Part shown: one piece after another, positions 12,201 through 24,144 of the stretch
Layout: every line of letters begins with the position of its first letter
Position numbering within the stretch: the first letter of the stretch is position 1
Source: Dicaeum eximium
Taxonomy: Eukaryota > Chordata > Aves > Passeriformes > Dicaeidae
NCBI GenBank assembly: GCA_013396995.1
Contig: VWZP01005243.1
Location: forward strand, 153,230 to 217,229
Direction: 5' to 3'
Length of the DNA stretch: 64,000 nucleotides
Translations under genes and position numbers: made by a program
Notes under the pieces: model-generated
The model's input: only the letters and a program-made list of their open reading frames with translations
Databases searched by the model: none
What the model was told of the DNA's origin: nothing

Positions 12201-15200
12201 AAATTAACCATATTCACACATATCTAGATAAGAACCAGTGAGGACAGGAGAACATCACAGGACAGGAGAATGCCAACATCCCAAATGTGCACACCTATAT
12301 GAAGTCCACCCCTGTTCAAATACCTTTTCAGTATCAATTAAAATTCAATAACTAGATGATTAGAGCTAATGCTTTATTATTGTTTTAATTTTCATAGTAA
12401 GCAAAGCTCTGTGAAACAAAGTGCCAAATATTTTTGTTGTTATGGAAACCTGTTTAAACTGAAAGTTCAACTTTTCCAAAACAGTAAAAAATATATATGA
12501 AAAGCTAGAGACTTCACATTATACAAAACTGAATGAGCTCACTTTCCCCTTTGCTTTGATAGGGAAGAACTATGGATGAATCCAGAGACATCCAGTATCT
12601 CTACAGAGAATATCTGGATGAAGCTTGCAGTTAATGAATTTCTTATGAAATACAAAACTGTTTGTATAGTAGATAAGGTACTTGCATAAAATGAAAAGCT
12701 ACACATGACTGAGAATCACAGAGTAATTTACATTAGGAAGAATTTCTGGAAATTTCTAGTTCAAGCCCCTGCTGAAGTCAGAATGTGTCCAGTCAAAATT
12801 TGAGTTAATCCATTAATTTATTTTGCCTTGCAGCAAAATAAATTACACTGAACTCTCAATTCAGAGCCTGATATATCTGCCTCTGCAGAGTCTAGCAGCA
12901 TTTAAGAGCTTGTAGAACTCTTTTTACAGATATACAGATCAACATCATGGTAATAACAAGGACCCTTATCATTATACAGACTCATTTCAAAGCAAAGCAG
13001 ATATCTGGGTCATTTCTGAAAAACTGTTGTCCTTGTCACTTTTAAGATGGTTAAGTTACTGGTATTATTAGCTGTTCAGTGATGAGCCCCAGTTTCTCCA
13101 GTCCTAGAGCCTGTCTCATTTGAAGTCCTGACACAAGCCCCCAGGATGTGCAGTGCCACCCAAACAGATGGTCCTGTCCTTTTCAGGGAAAGGATTCTTC
13201 CCACTCTTCAGTCACCCTCATTCGTGCTGAGCCAGGCATTTATGTGACTGCTTGGTGAACCAAATGGGAGGGAGCTGGGCCAGCTCAACTATTTTTTTAA
13301 TAAAGTTTATTGTTACTCAGATGAGCTCCCCCACCCTGTCCTAATGAACAGCTGTGCTGGCAGAAGAGATGAGATAGTGCAGGGCCCAAAACAAGTGGTG
13401 GAGAAAGAGAGTGGGTGGGATTGATTCCTTTGAAAGCAGTACTTGCTTATACCTAAAGTGTGCATGGAATCACAGGCCTTGCACTCTTTCACATCCTACT
13501 CAACTCCATCAAAGTACCAAGTCTTATCTCCAGCAACTGCCTTTAAAATATAGAGCTCAAGAAAGTGAAGCAAGGTTTACACAGCGAACAAACAAATGCT
13601 GTTTTTGGGAAATGGACTGAAAGTAGGGTGAGTACCTGACTGGGTCTCACTTGGGAGGAACAAGACTCCTGTTTCTTGTCTACCTTGTCTGGCTGCTGCT
13701 GGGGACGCTGCTGCAGGATGTACTCATATGTAGTCAGCTTGTGCCACACTGAAAGGGAAGAGAGAGACCTGTCAGCACAGGAAAGGCCCCTCCCTGACTG
13801 CACTTATACAAGCAGGCTGGATAACTATACAATCAAATAGTAACTATAAACATGAAGAAACTGATAATCCAAGCCAAAAGTACCTGTGCACTGTACATCC
13901 TACTGTATCCTTTATTGTCACCATCACAATGCTTTCTTATAGTCCTGCTTAAAGTGTCCTGTGATGGTACAGCCTTCTATACTGTAGTAATTTAATTTGT
14001 TCAGTTCATTTTGGGGCAAATCCATTATTTTTGCCCAACAGGTTTAAGATCTGTACTGTACAAACAGCTTGGTGAGCAATCAGAAGGTAAGTGGTCTTAA
14101 ATGGAGAGAAGAAAAGGAGCAGGTTAGTGTGTCCTGTAGTGATTGAGACACTCAATGTACAAACCAGCAAGCATCAACTGCACAGCTTGCCTCGTGCCAA
14201 ACAGATGTGCCCAGAGTTCACATGTCCCTGACTTTATGAGCTCTCCAGGTCCCCATGAAAACAAATCTGCTTCCATGAATGACCAAAAGAATGTGACACT
14301 TCTGAGCAACTTGGTTTCTTCATGAGACCCAAGAGTCCAAAATGCAGACATTCTTCCCACAATGACCTGAAGTATTTTTAGAGAATAAACCCACAAATGG
14401 ATGCTAAAGGGTTTTAGTGCACAGCTTGGTAGTTATTCCTCCTTTTTTACAGAAGCACAGCAGTTAAAGCAGATGTCTAGGTTCATCTGGACTAAAATCC
14501 TCCCTGTGCCCAGTAGTAAGTGCAAATGCACTGGTAAGTGCAATGCAGACTCATATGCAGCACACAATAAAGGCTTCAGTGTGGTGACACCTCTCCTTTA
14601 AAGTAAGGGCTTACACACTACATTCTGCACAGCTGGCAACAATTTCATTAGGGCAGCAGATTAGAATGCAATAAAATGTTCAAAACATTGACAATAATTC
14701 TGTTTCCATGTAAGATGGAAGATAAAGATTTAACATTGGGCCAAAAGTAGAAGTTAATTTGGATCAAAATTTATTCTGAAAGAGGAAAAAAAGAATCACC
14801 CCAAGACAAGACCAGCAAGATTTCTCCCAGGCCCAGAGCACAACTAGTGGCAGGTCGTTATCTCAGGCAGGGAGCACCCTCTTGTGGAAGCTGCACACAA
14901 GGACAGGATAAATACCACTTGGGACTAAACAGAATAATCCTTTTCCATTCAGAAGAAACCTTCCTTAAGGTTATGCTTTCTGTCTTTAAAAAGGGCTAGA
15001 TCAACCTTTCAAATCTCCAGGCAGTGCCATTAACCCAGAAAAGCCAACTGTCAATTCTGCCAAGGAAGTAAGATTGCAGCAAGCCCAAATTTCAGTCAAG
15101 CTCCAAGAGGCTCTAGAAGAAAACGACGGTCAGTGTCCTCACTGAGAGCACTGCCCATGCCAGCTGGGGAACACTCACCTATCCAACCCTACACTTCAGC

Positions 15201-18200
15201 AGTGCAACTGTTTTGCTTCTGGAGCCGTGCTGGTTTGTGCTGACCTAGTTTGTGTTGGCATCTGCAGGTCTCTTAACTGAGAACCTGAAAATCCATCCAA
15301 GGATCTTCTGTAACCGCTGTCCTCACTTCTCTTCCACCACATCCCTTCTTTCCTACTTCTGGCACCACCAACTACTGCAAATGTAAGATCTTTCCCTATC
15401 GTGACTTTCATCAGCAGCCAAAAAGCATTGGCTTAACTTTAGATGATGACTGAAAAAACGTTTTTGATGTCCATCTCTACATAAACAAAAATAAATATCC
15501 TTTCTGGACAGAGCAACAAGCAGTTGATCTAAAGAGAAACCTTTCTGAAAGCCCCTTCCTCTGAATTCCACAAATCTTCTTGTATCAATACGGTACAATT
15601 TCCATAAAGCAACCTTAACCTGGATGGCAGTGCTCCAATCAGAAATTTAGCTCTGTACATCCACATTTCTCTCGGGTAAGGGAAAAAAAAGGCTCTTTCA
15701 CACAACAGAAGTACTGGGGAGCACAGTGATGAGACTCACAAAGGCCGTATGTGGAGTTAATCTGAATCTGCCATTGCTAGCACCAAACTGGGATTGGCCA
15801 CTTCATGCCACTTGGCCCCTCCAGTACCCTCCCATGTGCTTTCAGTTTCAGGATAACATAGCTTAAACATGGCTGCAGAGGCCCAACACAAGCCCCACAT
15901 TACACATGCACTGATAAGCCTACCTAGTACGGGGGGGGGGACTCAGAAATGTAATGTTAAATCCCAATTTTGCACAATGGGTGTGTATTAGTGACATGGG
16001 TGAACACACAGTGAATGCAGGATGAGTAGGAGATAAGCAAAAAATGAAATGGGGGTATGGATGGCAGGAACAAAACACCTACAGAGATAGATGTGAAAGG
16101 TCAAGAGGTGGCCCAGCAGGATCATGGTCACTAGGCTCAGAAGAATAAAAATCCCAGCTGTCACCAAAATGGCAGGTGCCCGAGTCTCAACAGGAGATGC
16201 AGGAAGAAACACAAACCAGCGGTCCATGTGGTTCTTCAAAGCTGTAAAACAAAGGGAGTTGGAGATAAGTAGATTGTCCAGGTATGAATTATCTTTAAAT
16301 AAACTTTACAGCTGGAAATCCTGTTAACTCAGAAGTAGCTGCAGATCCATTGTGCACTGGAGGCCTAAGAAATCTGGTGCCTGCAGGTCTTTTAGGAAGA
16401 GCAATTATGTCTGTAAGGAAAAACATTTCATCCAGCTGAGCAGAGATACTCTAACAGAAATATACAACTGAAGCAGTAAGGAATGGAGTTCCTCCCCAGT
16501 GGAAGAGCTCACAGAATCCAAACCCTCATCAAGATATGCTGGCTGATTCCCAGGATGCTCATGTGAAGCACTGCTGTACCATCAAAGTGCTGGTCAGAGC
16601 GAAGCACTGCGGGGTCAACGAAGAACTCCACAAAGACGTAGAAAGCGACGAGCAGCAGAAGCCCCAGGCCCAGAATGGCAGACAGCACACTATTCAAAAA
16701 GAGCCTGCAGGAAAGGGAGAGGTCTCAGTGGCTTCAATAACAACACGTGTACAATTCAATATCCCAGCCTTTAACAGGGATAGAGACAGCTATCTCAAAT
16801 TATTGTCACGCTTTCTTACACTTATGATAGATACTGGTGAACAGCTTTACTTATTATTTGTTACTCTGAGGAACTAAACTGTGACCCTGTAGTGCAACCA
16901 TGGTTACAAAACAGTCAAGTATATCTAGGACAGGCAAAGAGCTCCCTGCACAAAATCTGAAGGCAGTGTAACATGGCACTCAGGACCACCACTTTGCTTT
17001 CCATGGGGTTTAAGTGCAGGAAAGTAAATTGAGAAGCATCAGTGACAGTCTCCTTATTCTTATCTCAAACCTGGCATGGATGAGAGTCCCTATATGCTGC
17101 TGTGACTCCTGCCAACTGGTAAGTCTTGTAGGGAAAGCACATGATCTGGATGCAGGTTGCTTCAAATTGGAACAGCACCACCACGGTTCCATTCCTACTC
17201 CAGCTTTCAGAAGCACTAAGGACACCCAATTGACATCCTGTAAGCTTTTCCTAATACCAAACAATAACTCTTATGTTCTCTGTTTTTACTTATAGATGTC
17301 AGCTACAACATTCTAAGTTTAGGCATTTTATCCCTGGTTATTTGAATGTCATGATTATGCTTGTATTTTCCATCTAGTTTTCTCATTACTGATTCTATTC
17401 AGCCAGGGGATAAAAGAAAAGTGGTTCTGCATGGCTAAGTACAGACTGGACTGAGATACAGGAGAACCTTCGAAAGAGAAGAAGCCACATTGCAGAGTTG
17501 TGCTTCTGCCACAATGCCAAGCTCTTACCAGTAATTCCTCTCTCCCACGCAGTTGTTGAGCCATTTGCAGTGATGATCAAAGCCACACACACACTTGTTG
17601 CAAGTTCCACAGTGCTTTGACTTGGCACTTCTGCCAAAGAAAGGGTGGCATTAGCATGGCAGCACCAGCTCATTACTATGACTTTTCAGTGACTCAAACA
17701 CAGGAGGTACAGCAGCAGAGATCCTGGTGATAGTGAATAAACCTTCTGCATCAGTAGTACTTCATCTCCCAAACCTATCTGTCACTGCTGGACCACAATC
17801 CCAAACATGACAAAATTTGCCTTTCAAAGCATGGGATGATTTTTAATTTGGAGATTGTTGAATTCTTATTTGAATCCCTTCAGCAATACTACAGAGCTTG
17901 ATCTTAATGCCTGCCCTCCAAGTATTTCCTGTAACTGGCCAGCATCCAGCCAGAGACAAGCACACACACACAGACACACTGCTCACACACTGTTAGGTAA
18001 AACACCAAGACCCAGGGAACATGGCACACTCCACACAACGTGAGCAATGAAATAAAACACAGAACCATGTGCACATTTGACAGAAGGCCCCTCCTACCCA
18101 ACCACCTGAACCCCACCACAGGCTGAAGCTTGACTTGCACTGTAGCAGTTCAGGGGCTCAATTTCAAATCTTATAGTCTGACATTAAGGACTAATGGTGA

Positions 18201-20139
18201 AATGCAATGGTGAAGAAGACAGAGCAGCAGAAAGAAAAGATACTCACACATCTACATCACAGACATGGCAGTGATGGTTCTCAATGACATGTGTGTGCTG
18301 GTTACGGTTGAAGGTGGCCAGAGGCCCCAGATAATTTTTTTCTCGCACGTTCGCATCCGCAGGATCAATGGAAACTGCAGTGAGATGAACAACTAAATGG
18401 TAGATAAAACACACTCCTGGACACTGAAGTACAGAGTTAAGGATTTAACATGTCTTTTAATCCTTAATAAATCCCACACAGATGAGAAATTTATGGCATA
18501 GGTCTAGGTTTCTTAGTCCATACAGGCTCCTTGGAAAGGAGCATGGTTAAAGCTGTGCACATGCCCTTTCACTGGACCAGACTTTCAGGAAAAAAAAGTC
18601 ACATCAAGGAAGTAGTACCAAGTACTTTGCTTCCTTTTTCCTTAGAATCCCAAGGAAGAGGAGCACACCTCTAAAGCAGTCTCCTACAAAGGATCCAGAA
18701 TTTGCCATTGTTTCTATACACCCAGATGTGCACATCATTGATCATACTAAGACCTACGGAAAATAGATCAGTGTAGTAAGTTAAAAAAGGAGGCCTCTGA
18801 GAGGTCCAGCTCACTGGAGCTCTGAAGGCTGGTGAAGCAGATCAGGAAGGGATTTGCCTTTGACACAAAAGAGACATTAGTGCTTTATTAACTGGAAGTA
18901 AAACTTGAGGAAATATTAATCTGTTGAATTAAGAGCAACTTTAGATTGCATTATTAAGATATTTGGTAGATGAATTCACAAGTTTTGTACTGTGATAATA
19001 TCAAGGATTTGAGCAAGCTAAGTAGATGTAAGACCACTGAGCTAATTATATTAAAATATGAAATCATGCAGGTGTAAAAACTACAACAATCATAAGCAAA
19101 ATCATCCCAACCATATCAAAGACTTAGAAGCATCTGTGTCAGATGTATAAATGAGGGAAGTGCACACCCCATCCCTTTAGAACAAGGTCTGGTCTTGAGG
19201 AAGTTCCTTCCCTGGGCACAGGTGATAGTACAGGTAGCACTGGGAGTACTGGGAGCACTGGGATAGCTCCCCAGCTGCCCCAGGCTGAACAAGCCAAGCG
19301 TGCTCAGCTGCTTCTCCTCGAGACCCTTCACTGACTTTGTTAGATGGGTACTAAACTGCTGCTCAGGACTGTCCCAGAAGAGACCTCTCCTCTGAGGTTC
19401 ATACCACACCCCCTTGTCTGTCACTCACAGATTTTCTACTGAACACAGGGGAGTGCCCAGGGAGAGCATCCACTGTGAGCCATCCCAAGAAACCCACCAT
19501 ACAACCATGAGCATGTCAAGCTCTCTTTCATGACTCACCCAGTCAGCACAGAGAGCTGGGGCTGCCTTCACAACAAGGATATTTCAGGAGGGGCTTTTTT
19601 GTATGACTCCCCTTAAACTTTGCAGCACTTGTAGAAGAATAATATAAAGCAAAGGAGACACAAAAGCAGAAGCAGGCAGCAGAAGAGCATTGGAGGCAAA
19701 GGTAGAAACCTTAGTGGAGAGTGATGGAGGAGACAAGCAGAACACCTAAAGTGAGGATCTCAAAGCAACTGTTTCTTATAGTCAGGAGATGATCAAGTTG
19801 ATGGTTACAGTTCAGAGAAATATTCTGGCTCGGGTGCTTTCAGTGCTATCTAACAAGTGCTGTTAAAACCCCCAGTGCCAGTTTGTACCAGCCCAGGTTC
19901 TCCCCTCGATCCAAGGATACGATGTACCCAGCGGGCAGCCAGTGCCGGGGCAGGAGGGGAACCAGGATTCCAAAGCCAACCAGAGCAAAGAAGAGGAAGA
20001 GCAGCCAGGCAATGATCTGGAAGAGGTGCAGGGGCCAGCTCCAGCCATTCCTCCGAGCGCGCTGGGCCTTCGCCTCAGGGACGGCTTTGCCCAAATCCTC
20101 CGGAGATATCTTATTATGGGGTTTGTTGCAGATATTCAT
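6296..20139 (-). CDS. ZDHHC1: Palmitoyltransferase ZDHHC1
   Basis: A multi-pass DHHC S-acyltransferase that moves palmitate to cysteines of target proteins on endomembranes. Coding exons (minus): 20139-19921, 18423-18248, 17630-17529, 16704-16580, 16241-16083, 13748-13636, about 8153-8070, 7111-7003, 6831-6296. The frame holds throughout, giving about 540 codons against 485 aa in human. The N-terminus MNICNKP matches ZDHHC1. The zinc-binding cysteine-rich domain (HCHVCDVD ... FDHHCKWLNNCVGERNY) is split between exons 2 and 3 and includes the catalytic DHHC. Two hydrophobic segments lie on each side, and a TTYE motif follows the last. The start ATG sits directly after a splice acceptor, so the 5' UTR comes from an upstream exon. 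The C-terminus has a polybasic cluster (QQKKRRKKMQ) and a long Ser/Pro-rich tail. Uncertain points: the exon 1 donor (ATC|GTATCC) is weak, and exon 7 has two acceptors of which only 8153 keeps frame. Confidence 0.93.
8154..13635 (-). other. ZDHHC1: large ZDHHC1 intron
   Basis: About 5.5 kb of AT-rich sequence with no convincing exon. It carries an A/CAAA-rich simple tract near 8889-8920 and a CR1 fragment near 12712. Human ZDHHC1 has extra residues at this point (EMEFYMRTF...), but no equivalent exon was seen here. Confidence 0.6.
12712..12800 (-). mobile_element. CR1 LINE 3'-end fragment
   Basis: Begins with GAGAATCACAGAG and continues with diverged wording typical of reversed CR1 3' ends. 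It is an old fragment inside the ZDHHC1 intron. Confidence 0.45.
17956..17996. repeat. AC-rich simple repeat
   Basis: An imperfect (CA)n tract (acacacacacagacacactg) inside the ZDHHC1 intron between exons 2 and 3. Confidence 0.6.
19130..19400 (-). mobile_element. diverged CR1 LINE fragment
   Basis: Contains the reversed CR1 wording 'cccaggctgaacaagcc' followed by 'ctcagctgcttctcctcg'. It lies in ZDHHC1 intron 1-2. Borders are approximate. Confidence 0.45.
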
Positions 20140-21179
20140 CTACAGAAATCAAACATGGAAAACAAAAAGATGTGAAACAAAAGTACTGTGACTGAGCCCT
20201 GGTGCTGGAGAGATGCTCCAAAGCAGACAAAGTTAGAGACTTAAACGATGACACATGTGAAGAGAAACAGCTCTGAGCTCAGCAATTTCTCCTTTTTCTC
20301 AGTTTGTGGAGGACTATTAGATGCTGCTTTTCACTTGCCACAGGGCCAGGAAAGTTTTTAACAACACAGAGTTGGGCTGCTCTGCTTCACAGAAAACTTG
20401 AGATAGCAGGAAGAGCAAACCAGGCAGTAGCTCAGGGGCAGCATCCCAAAACCAGCACAAAGGAGCTCTGCTGGAGCTGAGCTGCCTCAAGGCACCTCTG
20501 CACCACTCTCACCCTCCTTAGTAACTAAAGAGGATGTGAAATTAACCTCTAACGTGACAAACAACCTCAATTAGTCTGATTAACCTGCACAGCAGAGTGA
20601 TGAAAGAAAAGGAGGAGGTCTCTGGCTCACTTGTGGCATTTTTGATAATGGTTCCAGTGCCAGAACAATTCCACAGGGCTGGAAGAGAGCAAGCACGGCA
20701 ACGTGCTGAAAGAGTGAGCAGGACAATTCCAACCTTGGTATGCCAACAGCCCCTTCAGTCCCTGGCAAAGGGCTGGCAATGTCTTTTTGGGTCAGCTGGT
20801 AGAGAAGTGGGTGAGAACAGCAGAGAACATAATTTATGTTCATCAGCACACTCTTATCAACAAGTAGGCTGGAATAAAAAATTCCTAACTTCACCCTTTG
20901 AAGTAAATAGCAGTATCTGCCTGCATTCACCAGTTAAGTTGCTACATGGCATCACTGATGAGGAATCTTTACCGATCATGCAATCCTTTTCTCATTACGC
21001 TGTTGAAAACTTGCTCGTGCATCACTTTGAGCTGCCTGTTACAAAAGCCGCAGTGGGTATGCCCGGCACGCCTTTACACCCAGCTCCAGAAAACACTGAC
21101 TATAAAAAACAAAACATGCAGTCACTATAAGGGTAGACAGAGAGAGGCACCGGGACGTAAGGGCAAGGACCAGGAGCCG

Positions 21180-21500
21180 GGCCGGGTGAGCGGTTTCCAC
21201 GCTGGGGAGAGCCGCGTAGACGCCTCCCGCACTCCACCACCTCCCACCCCTCACCTTCTTCCCGCAGAAGCGGCTGACAGCGGCCCCGGCCCCGCCTCAT
21301 GCCCAGGCAGGGCGCGGGGCCCCCGGTTGAGGCCTCCACGGCAGCTCCCGGCGCCTCCGCGGGCCCCGGGCCGCTGCGCCCGTCGCCATGGCAACGGCTA
21401 CGGCGGCGCGCAGGGGGCAAAGCGCGCCGGGCGCGATCGTTCCGCGGGGACACGGGAGGAAGGAGCGAGGGCTCGTCCTGCATCAGCCCCGGTGTGGGGT
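21180..21500 (-). promoter_or_regulatory. ZDHHC1: ZDHHC1 CpG-island promoter and noncoding exon 1
   Basis: A dense CpG island upstream of the first coding exon. On the minus strand a consensus donor (AAG|GTGAGG) ends a likely noncoding exon at 21255. Its splice to the acceptor just before the ATG at 20139 fits the observed start. The transcription start is probably between about 21300 and 21420, but no initiator or TATA box fixes it. Confidence 0.6.
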
Positions 21501-21964
21501 CCGCTCACAGCCGGGGAAACCCTGCCCACCAGCCTCCCCAGCCTTCCAAGGGGTGACATTCCATACAGATGGGGCTGGAGATGCCCAGTGAGCCAGCAGT
21601 GGAGGCTGGTTGTGAGCTAAAGCCATCCCACTCCTGGAAAATTCCATTCCTTATTATATCGACCAGCCTTTATGGCATGAAAATGTAGTATTTTTGTTAA
21701 TACATACATATTCAGATTTACACTGTGATGTAATAAGGTTGCAGAGTTTTACTGGGGAGTTTGGAATTTTGCTGCAGGCTTTGCAGTGGTTTGTACTTGA
21801 GTAAAACCAAGTAAAGGACACAGAACTAAGGATGGCTTTATCAGTGAAGGATAAAGGATACCCCTGGGCAACCAGGATAACACAGCATTTGATGGATTTG
21901 AAACCCTCCTAGCATCGTCTGTCATCAGTAATTCCAGCAAGACAGATTCCAGGGATGCCTTGGT

Positions 21965-22090
21965 CATGGAATCATATATTATCCTGAGTTGGAAGGGGTC
22001 CACAAGGAACATCAAGTCCAACCCCTGACCCTGCACAGGACTAACCCAAAAATCACACCATGTGTCTGACAGCATTGTCCAAATGCTTCG
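21965..22090 (-). mobile_element. CR1 LINE 3' fragment
   Basis: 'atggaatcatatattatcc' followed by 'gagttggaaggggtccac' and 'tcaagtccaacccctgac' is the reverse complement of a CR1 3' end. Confidence 0.7.
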
Positions 22091-22164
22091 TGAAGTCTAG
22101 CAGGTTTGGTGCTGCAAACATTTCATTTCAGTGCATCACCAGACAAGCAGCAAGAACAGTGGGA

Positions 22165-22640
22165 AAACAGAATCACAGGAGCAGCAAGGTTGGAAAAGAC
22201 CCCAAAAGATCATCGAGTCCAACCACTAACCCAGCACTGCTGTGTTCACACTAAGCCATGTCCCCAGGTACCACATCCACACACCTTATGAGCACTTCCA
22301 GGGATGATGATTTCACCACTGCCTGGGCAGCTTGTCTCAGCGCTTGGCCACCTCTTCCATGAAGGAATTTCCCCTAATATCCAATTTAAACCTCTAGTGG
22401 CACAACTTGAGGCCACTTCCTCTTGTCCTATCATTTCTGGGAGAAAAACCCGACCCACCTGGCTCCACCCTCCCGTGAGGGAGCTGTTGAGCGATAAGGT
22501 CCCCCCTGAGCCTCCTTTCCTCCGGGCTGAGCCCTCCCAGTCCTCAGCAGACCTGTGCTTCAGGCCTTGCCCAGCTCCGTTACCCTTCCCTGGGCACGCT
22601 GCAGCAGCTCCGTGTCCTGCCCGCAGTGACCTTGGCACTT
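22165..22640 (-). mobile_element. CR1 LINE fragment, about 475 bp
   Basis: Starts 'cagaatcacagga', continues 'aaggttggaaaagacccc' and 'gatcatcgagtccaacca', and runs through 'cctaatatccaatttaaacc' to 'ctccgggctgagccctc'. These are standard landmarks of a reversed CR1 3' region. It adjoins the fragment at 21965-22090. Confidence 0.8.
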
Positions 22641-22789
22641 GTCACTGTCACTAGCAGTCAGTGGTGTGGCTCTCAGTGACCTCAGCCCGGTTATACCTGC
22701 GGCTTTCAAGGGTAGAAGAAACCCCGTTCGCGGTGTCCCTTTTGGCTGGGACACCTCATGAGCAGGGATCAATATTTACCCCGTAATTC

Positions 22790-23130
22790 CCTACCTTTCA
22801 TCCCAGCCCGGGGCGCAGTGGGCAGGGGCCGGCTGCGGCTTTTGGTAACGCGGCCCTGCGGCCCCCCGAGCCGAGCCCATCCCATCCCATCCCATCCCAT
22901 CCCATCCCATCNTCCCGGCCCGGCCCGGCCCGCACCCTGCTGCCCCTGGGGATGCTTTTCTGCCGGACAAGCGGAGCAGAGCCCAGAGCAGAGCCCGGAG
23001 CAGAGCCCGGGCCCGGCGGGGCACAAGGGGCCCTTTATGGCCGGCCCGGGCGGCGCACAGCGGCCGCTTTGTGCCGGGGCTCGGCCGGACGCGGCTGAGA
23101 AGGGCTCTGTGTGCGGAGGGAAGGCGGCCC
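22790..23130. promoter_or_regulatory. CpG island not assigned to any gene
   Basis: About 340 bp of dense CpG and GC sequence between ZDHHC1 and the 3' end of the fibulin-7-like gene. It holds a (CCCAT)7 microsatellite with one N and short GGAGCAGAGCCC repeats. No ORF or donor identifies a gene, so its role is unknown: an enhancer, a noncoding RNA promoter or an unannotated first exon. Confidence 0.45.
22876..22910. repeat. (CCCAT)7 microsatellite
   Basis: Seven perfect CCCAT units followed by an ambiguous base at 22912, so the true copy number is uncertain in this assembly. Confidence 0.95.
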
Positions 23131-23489
23131 GGGGGCGGCGTGTCCCCCCCTCGCTGTCCCCAAAGGCCCTCGTCACCTTTTCAACCCCGGCTGCTGTCCC
23201 TGGCAGGGTCTGGCGCGCTGGCGGTGACAGGGGGTGCCCGAGGAGTGTGGGGCGCTGCACCCCATTGTTCTCACAGCCCACCCTCCTCGACTGGGCGCAG
23301 GGCGACAGCTCGAGTGCTTGGCGAGCTGGGCAGCTGCAGTTTGCCCAGCGCCTGTCAGAGCTGCTGCAGGGGGAAGCCTCCTGGACACAAGAGCGCACAG
23401 CCCTGTCACTGTGCCCTGCTCACCAGTGCCAGGGAGCCCTGCTGTGCTTTCCAGGCGCTGCCGAGGCAGTGAGGACAGTCCTGGCTGTG

Positions 23490-23600
23490 CAGGGTGTTCA
23501 GGGCAGTGTGCTGGAAGTTGTGCCTGCCCATGGCAGTGCAGTTGGCACAAGATGATCCCTTCCAACCCAAACCATTCTGCAGTTCTCTGTTCAGCCCATC
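23490..23600 (+). mobile_element. CR1 LINE 3' remnant
   Basis: 'tgcctgcccatggcagtg', 'gatgatcccttccaaccc' and 'aaaccattctgcagttctc' are CR1 3'-end landmarks in the forward orientation. Confidence 0.65.
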
Positions 23601-23829
23601 TTCCATTTTCATGCTGGGGCACTCTTCAGCGTGGCCCCAGGAACAGCAGTGCTGGAAGGGGCATGGACACTGCATGACCCTGATGGGCTTGGTAGCAATA
23701 TTGGTACCTCACCCCAGGCTCTGCAAGGTGACCCTGCCATTAGCACAGCCCCCAGCTGTCCCCAGGAGCCTTGTCCCAGGAGGACAAAACACAGAGCAAG
23801 GAGGACACCCTTCCTACAGCCACTTTTCT

Positions 23830-23835
23830 TTTATT
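23830..23835 (-). terminator. polyadenylation signal of the fibulin-7-like gene
   Basis: AATAAA on the minus strand, 310 bases beyond the stop codon at 24145, giving a short 3' UTR. Confidence 0.65.
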
Positions 23836-24144
23836 AGAGATTACAAGATACAAGAAGCTGAATCTGCATGCCAAGTGCTGTTGGCTCACTCTGTCTTTCC
23901 CCTCCGTGTGCCATGAGGGCAGAGAGGAGGGGGGCTGGCAGAGGCAGGCACCCCCAGGCTGGTCCTTCCATTGGCCATGGGGTTTTTCCTATAGGGACAC
24001 AGTTTTTCCTGTGATGGCTATGAGAAAGCATTATGGGAGAGGGATATCTCCAACGGGACAAAAACTGGGACCACTGAGCTGAACCTGCTCCATTCCTCCC
24101 CAGGAGAGGCCCTGGCGTTGCCCCACACCTGCCTCCAAAGGGAA

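Noticed and set aside
20946..21620. 224-codon plus-strand open frame across the ZDHHC1 CpG island
   Set aside because: Arg/Pro/Ala-rich translation typical of CpG islands, no domain, and antisense to the ZDHHC1 first exon.
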